A stretch of 15,296 bases of DNA from an uncultured Aliarcobacter sp. (lineage in GTDB: Bacteria; Campylobacterota; Campylobacteria; Campylobacterales; Arcobacteraceae), in contig CANRCH010000028.1 of NCBI GenBank assembly GCA_947629065.1, positions 1 to 15,296 on the forward strand, written 5' to 3'. The translations under genes and the position numbers were made by a program. Of this stretch, positions 6,686 through 14,834 are shown one piece after another (the first letter of the stretch is position 1; each line of letters opens with the position of its first letter). The notes under the pieces are model-generated. The model was not told the origin of the DNA, made no database searches, and worked only from the letters and a program-made list of their open reading frames with translations.

Positions 6686-7438
6686 TTATAGTGGCATTGG
6701 AGTTATTAATTTTTCCAATTTAAGTTTTAACTCACCTGGTGCATCACCTCTTGCCATACCTTTTACAGCTGCAAGAATTAGTTGTTGCTCTTTTATTACA
6801 ACAGCACCTTTTCCTTTTAGTTTAGCACCCCAAGCACCTAAAAATAAGTATGAACCTCCAATTCCCATAACTGTAGCAGTAAATGCTCCAGCAATTCCAG
6901 CTGCCATGGCTGGTGGATTATCAAGTTGTTGTAAAGCCCCAATAAGACCAAAAACGGCACCAACAAGTCCAATAGTTGGAGATGTTTCACCTGCATGTAA
7001 CCAGTAATGAGCAGCACCGTTGTAATACTCCTCAGTTGCATCAATAACAGGCTCAAGACTCTCTTCTATTTGCTCCTCTTTTGCCCCATCAACAACCATA
7101 CTAAGAGCCTCTTTTAAGAACTTATGATTTAAACCTTGAACATCTTTTTCTAAGGCTAAAACTCCTTGTTTTTTAACGACAATTGCATATTCAATAAGTT
7201 CATCAATTCTTGTTTCAAAATTAATTGGAAGCTTTTTAAAAATCATTTTAAACTCTTTAAAAGCAGCCTTTACATGGTGTGATTCAGTAGCTGTTACGGC
7301 TGCTAACATTGCAGTTGGAATAACGATAATAAATGATGCAATATGAAGAACTCCAGCAGGATTTCCCCCTTCTAAAAGAACTCCTATAGAAATAGAACTC
7401 AAAGATCCTATTAAACCAATTAGTACAGATATATCCAT
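6686..7438 (-). CDS. motA: Flagellar motor stator protein MotA
   Basis: MotA forms the pentamer around a MotB dimer that turns ion flow into torque on FliG. The 250-residue product shows four spans (about 3-22, 31-50, 150-171 and 179-203). The cytoplasmic loop has the charged stretch ETRIDELIEYAIVVKKQGVLALE that contacts the rotor. The span-3 motif SPTIGLVGAVFG contains Pro154, matching Pro173 of E. coli. The second family proline (E. coli Pro222, and a Pro before the Trp-Gly pair in my recollection of Campylobacter MotA) is Ala202 here, in FLGAWGAKLK. The N-terminus SLSSISIGVLLEGGNP is typical of the campylobacterotal type. The start has an AGGA site 8 bases upstream (7446-7449). Confidence 0.93.
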   Translation of the reverse strand: MDISVLIGLIGSLSSISIGVLLEGGNPAGVLHIASFIIVIPTAMLAAVTATESHHVKAAFKEFKMIFKKLPINFETRIDELIEYAIVVKKQGVLALEKDVQGLNHKFLKEALSMVVDGAKEEQIEESLEPVIDATEEYYNGAAHYWLHAGETSPTIGLVGAVFGLIGALQQLDNPPAMAAGIAGAFTATVMGIGGSYLFLGAWGAKLKGKGAVVIKEQQLILAAVKGMARGDAPGELKLKLEKLITPMPL

Positions 7439-7465
7439 TTGTTGTCCTACAAAAAAAATTATTAA

Positions 7466-7473
7466 ATAATATC
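7466..7473 (-). promoter_or_regulatory. Candidate -10 element for motA-motB
   Basis: Read on the minus strand, GATATTAT lies about 28 bases before the motA ATG. Transcription would start near 7459 and leave a short leader holding the AGGA ribosome site. It looks like a housekeeping sigma-70 element; I see no sigma-28 or sigma-54 flagellar consensus here. Confidence 0.35.
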
Positions 7474-7501
7474 TAAAAGAAATTAAATATTTGCTTTTAA
7501 T

Positions 7502-7521
7502 CTAAAAAAGTAATTTTTTAG
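7502..7521. other. A/T hairpin in the divergent motA / 7573 gene promoter region
   Basis: CTAAAAAA (7502-7509) and TTTTTTAG (7514-7521) are exact complements around a 4-base loop. The T-run lies just upstream of the plus-strand -10 element, where housekeeping promoters in this phylum usually have a T-rich tract, and the A-run serves the same place for the other strand. It is more likely a shared upstream promoter tract than an operator. The rest of 7439-7572 is A/T-rich leader and promoter sequence. Confidence 0.35.
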
Positions 7522-7529
7522 TGTTATTT

Positions 7530-7538
7530 TGATATTAT
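7530..7538 (+). promoter_or_regulatory. Extended -10 promoter for the 7573-14184 gene unit
   Basis: TGATATTAT fits an extended -10 (TG-n-TATAAT with one change) with a T-tract upstream at 7514-7519. Start would be near 7545, with a leader of about 28 bases ending in the AGAGGA ribosome site (7562-7567). No other clear promoter is seen before the stop of the last gene at 14184, where genes follow with overlaps or gaps of at most 5 bases. Confidence 0.5.
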
Positions 7539-7572
7539 GCAAATTTAAAAATTAAAGAAAAAGAGGAACAAA

Positions 7573-7917
7573 ATGGATTGGGGAAAGGTAAATTATATTT
7601 TTTTTACTTTAATGTCACTAACAACAACAGCAGGTTTTTTATATGAACCAAATATTATTGCACTTTTTGTTGCAGCTGGTGTTAATTTGATTTCAACTAT
7701 TTTAAAACTAGGTGTAAAAAATCTACTATCAGCTGAACTTCTTGCGAGTTCTTTTGTTGCTGATTTACACTTAATCCCAGCATTTTTAGTATTCGTATTT
7801 ACTGAAAATTTAAAACTTGCAATGGCTTTAGTAATAGGTGCTATTGTGGCAAATTTATTCTCAATAGCATTAGTTTTAATTGAGAGTGCAAAAAATAAAG
7901 AAAAGGATGAATTTTAA
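7573..7917 (+). CDS. Small four-span membrane protein, probably DUF6394 family
   Basis: The 114-residue protein is almost entirely hydrophobic with four likely spans (about 6-22, 27-46, 53-75 and 80-103) and a short Lys-rich cytosolic tail ([11 protein letters not shown]). Conserved-looking polar positions inside the spans include [13 protein letters not shown] near the first loop and [15 protein letters not shown] in the third span. From memory this resembles the uncharacterised campylobacterotal family DUF6394; that assignment is not certain. Function is unknown. It has a strong ribosome site (AGAGGA, 5 bases before the ATG), begins the transcription unit and overlaps the leuS ATG by one base (TAATG). 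Confidence 0.8.
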   Translation: MDWGKVNYIFFTLMSLTTTAGFLYEPNIIALFVAAGVNLISTILKLGVKNLLSAELLASSFVADLHLIPAFLVFVFTENLKLAMALVIGAIVANLFSIALVLIESAKNKEKDEF

Positions 7918-10382
7918 TGCAATATAGTGCAAAAGATATTGAATATAAGTGGCAAGAGTATTGGGATAAAAATGACTCTTTTGAACCAGAAGATAGTTAT
8001 AAAAAAGAGAAAAAATATATATTAAGTATGTTTCCATATCCAAGTGGAAGAATACATATGGGACATGTAAGAAACTATTGTATTGGTGATGCATTTGCAA
8101 GAAATTTTAGAAAACAAAACTTTAATGTTCTTCATCCAATAGGCTGGGATAGTTTTGGAATGCCAGCTGAAAATGCAGCAATAAAAAACAAACTACATCC
8201 TAAAAAATGGACTTATGAAAATATAGATTATATGAGAAAAGAGTTAAGTTCACTTGGATTATCTTTTAGTAAAAATCAAGAGTTTGCAACAAGTGATGAG
8301 CTTTATACAAAATGGGAACAAGAGTTCATAATAAAAATGTATGAAGCGGGAATTATTTATAAAAAGAATGCAACTGTAAATTGGTGTAATGAGTGTGCAA
8401 CAGTTTTAGCAAATGAGCAAGTTGAGAATAACTGCTGTTGGAGATGTGATAATGAAGTAGTTCAAAAAGAGATGCCAGGGTATTATGTAGGGATTACAAA
8501 ATATGCACAAGAGCTTCTTGATGATTTAAAGCTTTTACAAAATTCATGGCCTAGTCAAGTTTTAACAATGCAAGAGAACTGGATAGGAAGAAGTGAAGGT
8601 TTAGAGTTTAAATTTGAGCTATCAATTGAAACAAGAATGAAACTTGATAGAGCATTTACAAAATTCTTTGTATTTACAACAAGACCTGATACTATTTATG
8701 GAGTTTCATATTGTGCTTTGGCACCTGAACATCCAATTGTAAAATATATTGTAGAGAAAAATTTACTTCCACAAAATAAAATCAAAGCTATTTTAAATAT
8801 GCAAAAAGTTGCACAAAGAGATAGAGCAACTCAAGAAAAAGAAGGGCTAGATTTAGAAATAGAAGCAATTCATCCTTTAACAGGACAAAAAGTTCCAGTT
8901 TGGGTTGCAAACTTTGTACTTAGTACTTATGGTGATGGTGCAGTTATGAGTGTTCCAGCACATGATCAAAGAGATTTTGAGTTTGCACAAAAATATGATT
9001 TACCTGTAAAACAAGTTGTTGTTGGAAATGATGGTGAAATTGAAAATCTAAAAGAGGCTTTTGTTGATGATGGAGTTTTAATAAATAGTGAAAGCTTTAG
9101 TGGTTTAAATAATCAAAAAGCAAAAGAGGTAATTATTTATCACTTTGAACAAAACTCTTTTGGTGTAAAAAAAGTAAATTATAAATTAAGAGATTGGGGA
9201 GTTTCAAGACAGAGATATTGGGGAGCACCAATTCCTTTTATTCATTGTGAAGATTGTGGTTTAGTTCCAGAAAAAATAGAGAATCTTCCAGTTGCATTAC
9301 CAGAAGATGTAGAGATAACAGGCGAGGGAAATCCACTTGAACTTCATCCTACTTGGAAAAACTGTTCTTGTCCACAATGTGGGAAAGATGCAAGAAGAGA
9401 GACGGATACACTTGATACTTTTGTACAATCTTCTTGGTATTTCTTAAGATATGCAACAAATTATAAAAAGTGGCAAAAAGAGGGAATTTCAAAAGAAGAT
9501 ACAAAATATTGGATGGATGTTGATCAATATATTGGTGGAATAGAACACGCAATTATGCACCTTTTATATGCAAGATTTTTTACAAAAGTTCTAAGAGATT
9601 TAGGATATACAGAATCAAGTGAACCATTTAAAAATCTTTTAACTCAAGGAATGGTTTTAAAAGATGGTGCAAAAATGAGTAAGAGTAAAGGAAATGTTGT
9701 TGATCCTGATATTTTAATAGAGAAATATGGAGCAGACACTGCAAGATTGTTTATTCTTTTTGCAGCACCACCAACAAAAGAGCTAGAGTGGAATGATAGT
9801 GCAGTTGAGGGCTCTTTTAAATTTATAAAAAGATTTTACGAAAGAGCTGTAAATGCTAAAAAAGAGCTAGTTTTAGATATTAAAAATATTGATAATAGTA
9901 AGCTAAACAAAGAAGAGAAAGAAGCTAGAAAAAAAGTTTATGAAGCATTGAATAAATCAAATGAAGTATTTAATAAAACACACGCTTTTAATACTTTAAT
10001 AGCTGCTTGTATGGAAGCTATGAACTCTTTATCAAATCAAAACAACGATTTAGTTTGGACAGAAGCATACTATATTTTAACAAATATTCTAGAGCCAATT
10101 ATTCCACACACTGCTTGGGATTTATCAAAAGAGCTGTTTGATCTTAAAAACTTTGATGAAATTTTAGAAGTAAAAGATGAAGTTTTTGTTCAAGATAGTA
10201 TAGTTTTAGCTGTTACAATAAATGGTAAAAAAAGATGTGAAATTGAAGTTAATCCAAGTGCTTCAAATGATGAGATTTTATCTATTGCAAAAGAAGCTGG
10301 TTCTAAATGGCTTCTTAATATGCAAATAATCAAAGAGATAGTTGTACCTAAAAAACTAGTAAATATTGTAGTAAAGGCATAA
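7917..10382 (+). CDS. leuS: Leucine--tRNA ligase
   Basis: LeuS charges tRNA-Leu in the cytosol. The 821-residue enzyme (E. coli: 860) has the class I signature HMGH at 47-50 within [15 protein letters not shown], the KMSKS loop at 586-590, and a CP1 editing domain at about 220-420 with TTRPDT (254-259) and HDQRDFEFA, so proofreading is probably retained. Cysteine clusters CNEC…CCWRC and CEDC…CSCPQC are compatible with zinc sites. [14 protein letters not shown] and [18 protein letters not shown] complete the catalytic core; the C-terminal part is the anticodon-binding bundle and small terminal domain. The ATG overlaps the previous stop, with AAGGA 9 bases upstream. LptE follows after one base. 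Confidence 0.97.
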   Translation: MQYSAKDIEYKWQEYWDKNDSFEPEDSYKKEKKYILSMFPYPSGRIHMGHVRNYCIGDAFARNFRKQNFNVLHPIGWDSFGMPAENAAIKNKLHPKKWTYENIDYMRKELSSLGLSFSKNQEFATSDELYTKWEQEFIIKMYEAGIIYKKNATVNWCNECATVLANEQVENNCCWRCDNEVVQKEMPGYYVGITKYAQELLDDLKLLQNSWPSQVLTMQENWIGRSEGLEFKFELSIETRMKLDRAFTKFFVFTTRPDTIYGVSYCALAPEHPIVKYIVEKNLLPQNKIKAILNMQKVAQRDRATQEKEGLDLEIEAIHPLTGQKVPVWVANFVLSTYGDGAVMSVPAHDQRDFEFAQKYDLPVKQVVVGNDGEIENLKEAFVDDGVLINSESFSGLNNQKAKEVIIYHFEQNSFGVKKVNYKLRDWGVSRQRYWGAPIPFIHCEDCGLVPEKIENLPVALPEDVEITGEGNPLELHPTWKNCSCPQCGKDARRETDTLDTFVQSSWYFLRYATNYKKWQKEGISKEDTKYWMDVDQYIGGIEHAIMHLLYARFFTKVLRDLGYTESSEPFKNLLTQGMVLKDGAKMSKSKGNVVDPDILIEKYGADTARLFILFAAPPTKELEWNDSAVEGSFKFIKRFYERAVNAKKELVLDIKNIDNSKLNKEEKEARKKVYEALNKSNEVFNKTHAFNTLIAACMEAMNSLSNQNNDLVWTEAYYILTNILEPIIPHTAWDLSKELFDLKNFDEILEVKDEVFVQDSIVLAVTINGKKRCEIEVNPSASNDEILSIAKEAGSKWLLNMQIIKEIVVPKKLVNIVVKA

Positions 10383-10383
10383 T

Positions 10384-10908
10384 ATGAGAGCTTCAAAAAA
10401 CCATATAATAGGCAGTTTTTTACTTATATTTGCACTTTTTTTTACAGCTTGTGGATATAAGCCAACAGCTTTTTATGCAAAACAAGAGTTAAAAAAAGAT
10501 GTTTTTGTGGATTTAAAAGTAAGAGTTGAAGATCCACAAAACTCAGTGTTAGTAAAAGACTCAGTTACAAAGATTTTAATGCAAAAAATTGGAAGTAATA
10601 TGGTTGATAAAAAGGAGCTAGCAGTTGTTTTAATGGATTTAACAATAAGTAGTGTTAGTTTTTCAACTCTTAGTTATGATAAAGATGGTTATAACAAACT
10701 ATATAAAGCAAATGTTGTTATAGGTGTAAAATATTTTGATAAAGAGAGTAAAAAAACGAAGAACTTCACAGTTGATGGAGAGCATGATTTTGTTGTTGAT
10801 ATTGGTGGAACGATAAATGATTCACATAGATTTGAAGCTATTTCAAAAGCAAGTGATATGGCTGTAACTGAAATACTTTCTAAAATAGCAGTTGCTTCAT
10901 TTAAATAA
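10384..10908 (+). CDS. lptE: LPS assembly lipoprotein LptE
   Basis: LptE is the outer-membrane lipoprotein that plugs the LptD barrel and helps insert LPS or LOS. The 174-residue product has a lipoprotein signal peptide: basic start (MRASKNH), hydrophobic core, and a lipobox FFTAC with Cys23 as the lipidated residue. The first mature residues CGYKPT match the CGY(K/H) start usual in LptE. The body is an alternating alpha/beta type with the segment VFVDLKVRVEDPQNS. Position between leuS and folC matches the order known in Campylobacter and supports the call, which would be weaker on sequence alone. AAAGG lies 6 bases before the ATG. Its N-acylation would depend on the Lnt encoded nearby. Confidence 0.82.
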   Translation: MRASKNHIIGSFLLIFALFFTACGYKPTAFYAKQELKKDVFVDLKVRVEDPQNSVLVKDSVTKILMQKIGSNMVDKKELAVVLMDLTISSVSFSTLSYDKDGYNKLYKANVVIGVKYFDKESKKTKNFTVDGEHDFVVDIGGTINDSHRFEAISKASDMAVTEILSKIAVASFK

Positions 10909-10913
10909 ATAAG

Positions 10914-12083
10914 ATGGAAAATTTAAAAACTTATTCTTTAAAAGAGTTTTTAGAGTACAAAACAATGTACTACGATAAAATAGATTTTAGCTTTGTAAAA
11001 AAAGCTTTTTCTATTTTAAATGATAAAATAGAAATCCCTTTTGTGATTCATATTGTAGGAACAAATGGAAAAGGAAGCACAGGAAGGTTTCTTTCTCACT
11101 ATTTGTTTCAAAAAAACTACAAAACGCTACACTATAGTTCACCACATATTTTAAAATTTAATGAAAGAGTTTGGCTAAATGGAGCTGATATTGATGATAA
11201 ATCTTTAGAAGATGCACATAAGTTTTTACAAACTATTTATGATGTTGAACTTTTAAAAATTCTTACATATTTTGAATATACAACACTTCTAGCTATATAT
11301 TTAAGCAAAAATTGTGACTATTTAGTACTAGAAGCTGGGCTTGGAGGAGAGTTTGACGCTACAAATGTAGTAAAAAACAATCTTTCTTTAATTACAACAA
11401 TAGATATTGACCACACAGATTTTCTAGGAAATAGTGTGGAAGAGATAGCAAGAACAAAGATGCGTTCTGTTGATACAAAGATGATTTTAGGTTATCAACT
11501 TTATGATGAGGTTTATAAAACAGCATTTAGTGTAAAAGATGAAGTTAAAAAAGAGTTTAATAAAGATATAGAGATTTTAAGGCTTCAAGATTTTAATAAA
11601 TATGAACTAGATAGTAGTTTTGCAAGTTATTTAAAAAGAAATTTACACCTAGTAATTGCTTGTTTGGAAGAGTTAAAAATTCCACTAGATTTAAATTTGT
11701 TTAAAAATACACCACTATTTGGAAGATGTCAAAAAATCAAAGAAAATATAACTATTGATGTAGGACACAATCCTTTAGCTGCAAAAGTTTTGTATGAAGA
11801 GTTTAAAGATAGAAAAATAAACTTAATTTACAACTCATATAAAGATAAGGATTTTAAAGAGGTTTTAACTATTTTAAAACCTTGTATAAAATCTCTTTAT
11901 ATTATGAATTTAGATGATAAAAGAGTTGTGCAAAAAGAGCTTTTAGAAGAAATTATAAAAGGTTTAAATATAGAGATAGTTCCTAAACTAGATATAAAAG
12001 ATGAGGAAGAGTATTTGGTTTTTGGTTCGTTTTTGGTAGTTGAGAAATTTTTAAGGCTATTTAAATATGAGTTTAGAGCTTGA
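10914..12083 (+). CDS. folC: Bifunctional dihydrofolate / folylpolyglutamate synthase
   Basis: FolC adds glutamate to dihydropteroate and to folates using ATP, in the cytosol. The 389-residue protein belongs to the Mur ligase superfamily. It has the ATP loop GTNGKGST (49-56), the FolC signature HYSSPHILKFNERVWLNG, the motif EAGLGGEFDATNVV and the central block ITTIDIDHTDFLGNSVEEIARTK with the conserved Lys of the ligase active site. The C-terminal domain starts near ITIDVGHNPLAAKVL, typical of the family. It follows lptE by 5 bases with only a poor ribosome site, which suggests coupling. Its last 17 bases are shared in another frame with the next gene. Confidence 0.93.
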   Translation: MENLKTYSLKEFLEYKTMYYDKIDFSFVKKAFSILNDKIEIPFVIHIVGTNGKGSTGRFLSHYLFQKNYKTLHYSSPHILKFNERVWLNGADIDDKSLEDAHKFLQTIYDVELLKILTYFEYTTLLAIYLSKNCDYLVLEAGLGGEFDATNVVKNNLSLITTIDIDHTDFLGNSVEEIARTKMRSVDTKMILGYQLYDEVYKTAFSVKDEVKKEFNKDIEILRLQDFNKYELDSSFASYLKRNLHLVIACLEELKIPLDLNLFKNTPLFGRCQKIKENITIDVGHNPLAAKVLYEEFKDRKINLIYNSYKDKDFKEVLTILKPCIKSLYIMNLDDKRVVQKELLEEIIKGLNIEIVPKLDIKDEEEYLVFGSFLVVEKFLRLFKYEFRA

Positions 12084-14184
12084 AAAAGTTTTAGAGGATC
12101 TATATTTTCAAAAACAGAAGATTGAAGCAGAAATTGCAAGAGTTCAAACTTTAATAAAAGATGAAAAACCTATAAAAAAAGATTTAAATAAAGATGAAAA
12201 AATTGAACTTTTTAAATCTTTATTTGTAGCAAGAAGTGATATTTATGCTAAAAAATGGAAAAGTAAAGATGGATTAAAAGAGGGATTTTTTCCTGTTACT
12301 GCTACATTTAAAGGTGAAGATTATCTACCAATAACTAATTATGAAATAGAGCAACACTTAAGAGGAAATATCTTTTTAGCAACATATTTAATTGATAGTA
12401 AAAACAGTTCTAAATATGTTGTGTTTGAGTTAAATAGTGAAGATGTTTTTATGTTTTTAAGAGTTTTAAATGATTTAAATTTAAAAGCATATTTTTCTTT
12501 TTCTTCATACTCTTCAATTTTTGCTTGGATATTTTTTGAAGAAGAAGTAGCTTCAAAAGTTGCATATAACTTTGCACTATTTATTCAGCAAAAAGCAAGA
12601 ATTTCTGCAAAACTATATCCAAATAAAGAGTTTGCAACAAAAGAGAGTTTGGGCTTTCCTTTAGAACTACCTTTACAACTTTTTTATAGAAATAGAAACA
12701 AAACACTATTTTTTGATATTAATACAAACAAAGTTTTTGCTGATCAGTGGGAAGTTTTACAAAATATTAAGCCCATTTCAAAAGAGATTATTTTTAGATA
12801 TTCACAAACTCCTAGCAGTAAAAATGTAGAAAAAGATTTGAAAAATATTGAGTTCCCAAAATTCAAACTAAAAATTATTTTAGATAGTAGTCTAAAAATA
12901 GCTACAAAAGATTTATCAAAATCACTTTTAAGTCGTCTTAAATCATTTGCTAGTTTTGAAAATCCACAAATAAAACTTCTTATGTCACTTAGAAAACCAC
13001 TTTACAACACTCCAAAATATATAAGAGGTTTTGATGAAGATGAGAATTTTTTATATCTTCCAAGAGGTTTAAAAGATAAAGTTTTAGAGTTTTTTTCAAA
13101 CTATGGAGCTAATTTTGAGCTTATTGACAGTAGAGTTTGTGAAAAAATAGAGACAAAAAAAGTAAAGTTTACATTAAGACCTGAACAAGATGAGGCAATA
13201 AATGAGATTAAAAAAAGAGATTTTTCTATTTGTGTAGCGCCACCAGGATTTGGAAAAACATTAATTGGAGCAAAAGCTTTTGAAACTAGAGCTGTTAAAA
13301 CTTTGATAATTGTAAATAAAAATATGCTTTTAGATCAGTGGATAAGTAGATTTGTTGATTATTTTTCATATACAAAAAAAGATATAGGAATACTTGGAAA
13401 AGGTAAAAATACTTTAAATGGAAGCTTAGATATTGCAACAATGCAGAGTTTAAACAACAATCCTGAGTTTATAAAAAACTACTCATTTGTAATTGTTGAT
13501 GAGTGCCATCATATTCCAGCACTAACTTTTGAACAAGTTATAAAACATTTTAGTGGAAAATATATTTTAGGTCTTAGTGCTACTCCAAATAGAAAAGATG
13601 AACTTGAACCCATACTTTTTCAGCAGTTAGGTGAAATTTCATACTCATACAAAAAGAAAAAAACTCATACAAATAAGCTTCAAATAGTAAGAACAGAGTT
13701 TACAAGTAGCGTGGATAATTATGCAAATTTAATAAATGAGCTTTGCTTAGATGAAAATAGAAACAAATTAATCGTTGAAACAATCAAAAAAAATCTAAAT
13801 AGAAAAATACTTCTTCTAACAGATAGAATTGAGCATATTAATATTTTGGAAAATCTGCTTGAACTTGAAAAGATTCCTTTTGTTGCAATTCATGGAAGTC
13901 AAAATAAAAAAGAGCAAGTAGAGAATATGGAAAAGATAAGAAATAGTTCTTTGATTTTAGCAACAAGTTCATTTTTTGGAGAGGGAATAGATTTCCCACA
14001 CTTAAATACAATTCTTTTTGCAACACCTATTTCATACTATGGAAGATTGATTCAATATCTTGGACGAATAGGAAGAGGAAGTCAAGAGTGTTTAGCAATA
14101 GATTTTCTTGATTATAAAAATGCAATGCTAAATTCAAGCTATAAAAAAAGGCTTGAAGGTTATAAGCAGATGCACTATAAATAA
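12067..14184 (+). CDS. TOTE-type primase-like domain fused to an SF2 helicase
   Basis: This 705-residue protein has two recognisable parts. Residues about 45-235 resemble the archaeo-eukaryotic primase (AEP) domain of TOTE conflict systems: FKSLFVARSDIYAKKW, HLRG (97-100), the WIFFEE strand (154-159), ELPLQ (200-204) and LFFD…ADQWEVL. Residues about 265-370 (ending LPRGLKDKVLEFFSNYGANFELID) resemble the segment before UvsW/XPB-like helicases. The SF2 helicase follows: Walker A APPGFGKT (391-398), DECHH (478-482), SAT (504-506), the GEGIDFP motif V and QYLGRIGRG (663-671), so ATPase function looks intact. In the AEP part the DxD metal motif aligns with Glu121-Leu-Asn123, and the SGxGxH motif with Tyr148-Ser-Ser-Ile-Phe152, so polymerase activity is doubtful. 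It overlaps folC by 17 bases and ends a housekeeping unit; no transposon genes are beside it. Role unknown; DNA repair or replication restart is an inference. Confidence 0.85.
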   Translation: MSLELEKVLEDLYFQKQKIEAEIARVQTLIKDEKPIKKDLNKDEKIELFKSLFVARSDIYAKKWKSKDGLKEGFFPVTATFKGEDYLPITNYEIEQHLRGNIFLATYLIDSKNSSKYVVFELNSEDVFMFLRVLNDLNLKAYFSFSSYSSIFAWIFFEEEVASKVAYNFALFIQQKARISAKLYPNKEFATKESLGFPLELPLQLFYRNRNKTLFFDINTNKVFADQWEVLQNIKPISKEIIFRYSQTPSSKNVEKDLKNIEFPKFKLKIILDSSLKIATKDLSKSLLSRLKSFASFENPQIKLLMSLRKPLYNTPKYIRGFDEDENFLYLPRGLKDKVLEFFSNYGANFELIDSRVCEKIETKKVKFTLRPEQDEAINEIKKRDFSICVAPPGFGKTLIGAKAFETRAVKTLIIVNKNMLLDQWISRFVDYFSYTKKDIGILGKGKNTLNGSLDIATMQSLNNNPEFIKNYSFVIVDECHHIPALTFEQVIKHFSGKYILGLSATPNRKDELEPILFQQLGEISYSYKKKKTHTNKLQIVRTEFTSSVDNYANLINELCLDENRNKLIVETIKKNLNRKILLLTDRIEHINILENLLELEKIPFVAIHGSQNKKEQVENMEKIRNSSLILATSSFFGEGIDFPHLNTILFATPISYYGRLIQYLGRIGRGSQECLAIDFLDYKNAMLNSSYKKRLEGYKQMHYK

Positions 14185-14204
14185 GATTTTCTTATAAGAA
14201 ATAT

Positions 14205-14226
14205 TAATATTAGAATATTAGTTTTT
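14205..14226 (+). terminator. Possible weak terminator after the helicase gene
   Basis: TAATATT (14205-14211) and AATATTA (14214-14220) are complementary and are followed by GTTTTT. The stem is all A/T with a very tight loop, so stability is low. A separate 12-bp palindrome, TTCTTATAAGAA, lies just upstream (14189-14200). Either could mark the end of the leuS unit; the remainder of 14185-14286 is the promoter and leader of the next gene. Confidence 0.25.
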
Positions 14227-14228
14227 AT

Positions 14229-14234
14229 TATAAA
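14229..14234 (+). promoter_or_regulatory. Candidate -10 element for the rhodanese gene
   Basis: TATAAA would start transcription near 14241, leaving a leader of about 46 bases that ends in a strong AGGAG ribosome site (14274-14278, 8 bases before the ATG). TATATT at 14262-14267 is a second -10-like match but would start transcription at the ribosome site itself, so it is less likely. Confidence 0.3.
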
Positions 14235-14286
14235 TTAACCAAAATTTCTATAGACTCAAAGTATATTTTACTTAGGAGAATTAGAT

Positions 14287-14802
14287 ATGAAATTTGGAAA
14301 AATAATTTTAGCTACATCACTACTTGCAGGTTCACTATTTGCTGGTGAATTTTTAGGATATAGTGATTTATCAAAAAAACTAAAAGATGAAGCAAAAAAA
14401 GAGGGAACATTAGCAACAACTGATGATGTAAAAAAAGCATTAGAGTCAAAAGAGTGGGCTGTTGTAGATGTTAGAACTATGGAAGAGTGGACGGGTGGAG
14501 CTATTAAAGGAAGCTTTAGAGTAGGAAGAGAAGCACCTGAAAAAGCTTTAGAGAACATAGTTTTAGATGATGATGATAAATTTGTAAAAAGAAAGCTAAT
14601 TGTAGTTTGTAATACTGCAAGTAGAGCTGTAATAAATGCACAAACATTTAGACAAATGGGATTTGATGAGGTTAAATCTTATGGAATTACTACTTGGATT
14701 GATGAGTGTAACCCTGTTGTTACAAAATATAGTAGTGAAGAAAATAAGAGTGGAACTAAAACAAAATTTGGTAGCTACTACGCTGAGCACTGCAAAAAAT
14801 AA
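14287..14802 (+). CDS. Periplasmic rhodanese-like domain protein
   Basis: The 171-residue protein starts with a Sec signal peptide (KFGKIILATSLLAGSLFA) with likely cleavage after Ala19. The mature part is a single rhodanese fold: AVVDVRTMEEWTGGAIKGS (58-76) is the CH2A-type substrate of the fold, and the active-site loop is C108-N-T-A-S-R113, with six residues from Cys to Arg as in sulfurtransferases. Cys141 (WIDECNP) and Cys169 near the C-terminus (EHCKK) are extra thiols that could form a disulfide or relay sulfur. Such exported single-domain rhodaneses are common in sulfur-metabolising campylobacterota; the substrate is not evident. It has its own strong ribosome site and promoter region and is followed by a terminator-like hairpin. 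Confidence 0.88.
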   Translation: MKFGKIILATSLLAGSLFAGEFLGYSDLSKKLKDEAKKEGTLATTDDVKKALESKEWAVVDVRTMEEWTGGAIKGSFRVGREAPEKALENIVLDDDDKFVKRKLIVVCNTASRAVINAQTFRQMGFDEVKSYGITTWIDECNPVVTKYSSEENKSGTKTKFGSYYAEHCKK

Positions 14803-14825
14803 TTAAAACAATCTTAAATATTTTA

Positions 14826-14834
14826 TGATAAAAT
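14826..14834 (+). promoter_or_regulatory. Extended -10 promoter for the DUF445 gene
   Basis: TGATAAAAT is a near-perfect extended -10 (TG-n-TATAAT with one change). The expected start near 14841 falls inside the hairpin described separately, so this transcript would lack the hairpin's 5' arm and leave the AGGGGG ribosome site free. Confidence 0.5.

Noticed and set aside
7876..8100. Minus-strand frame opposite the leuS start
   Set aside because: Shadow of leuS; no ribosome site and low-complexity hydrophobic/aromatic composition.
12067..14184. Complete mobile TOTE conflict system with nuclease and transposon partners
   Set aside because: Only the primase-helicase is present; its neighbours are folC and a rhodanese, with no nuclease, transposase or cargo genes.
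14189..14200. 12-bp palindrome TTCTTATAAGAA as an operator
   Set aside because: All-A/T palindromes are expected by chance in such AT-rich sequence, and no second copy or regulator gene is seen.
14596..14790. Minus-strand frame opposite the rhodanese
   Set aside because: Antisense shadow with no promoter or ribosome site; the plus-strand frame has a signal peptide and active-site motif.
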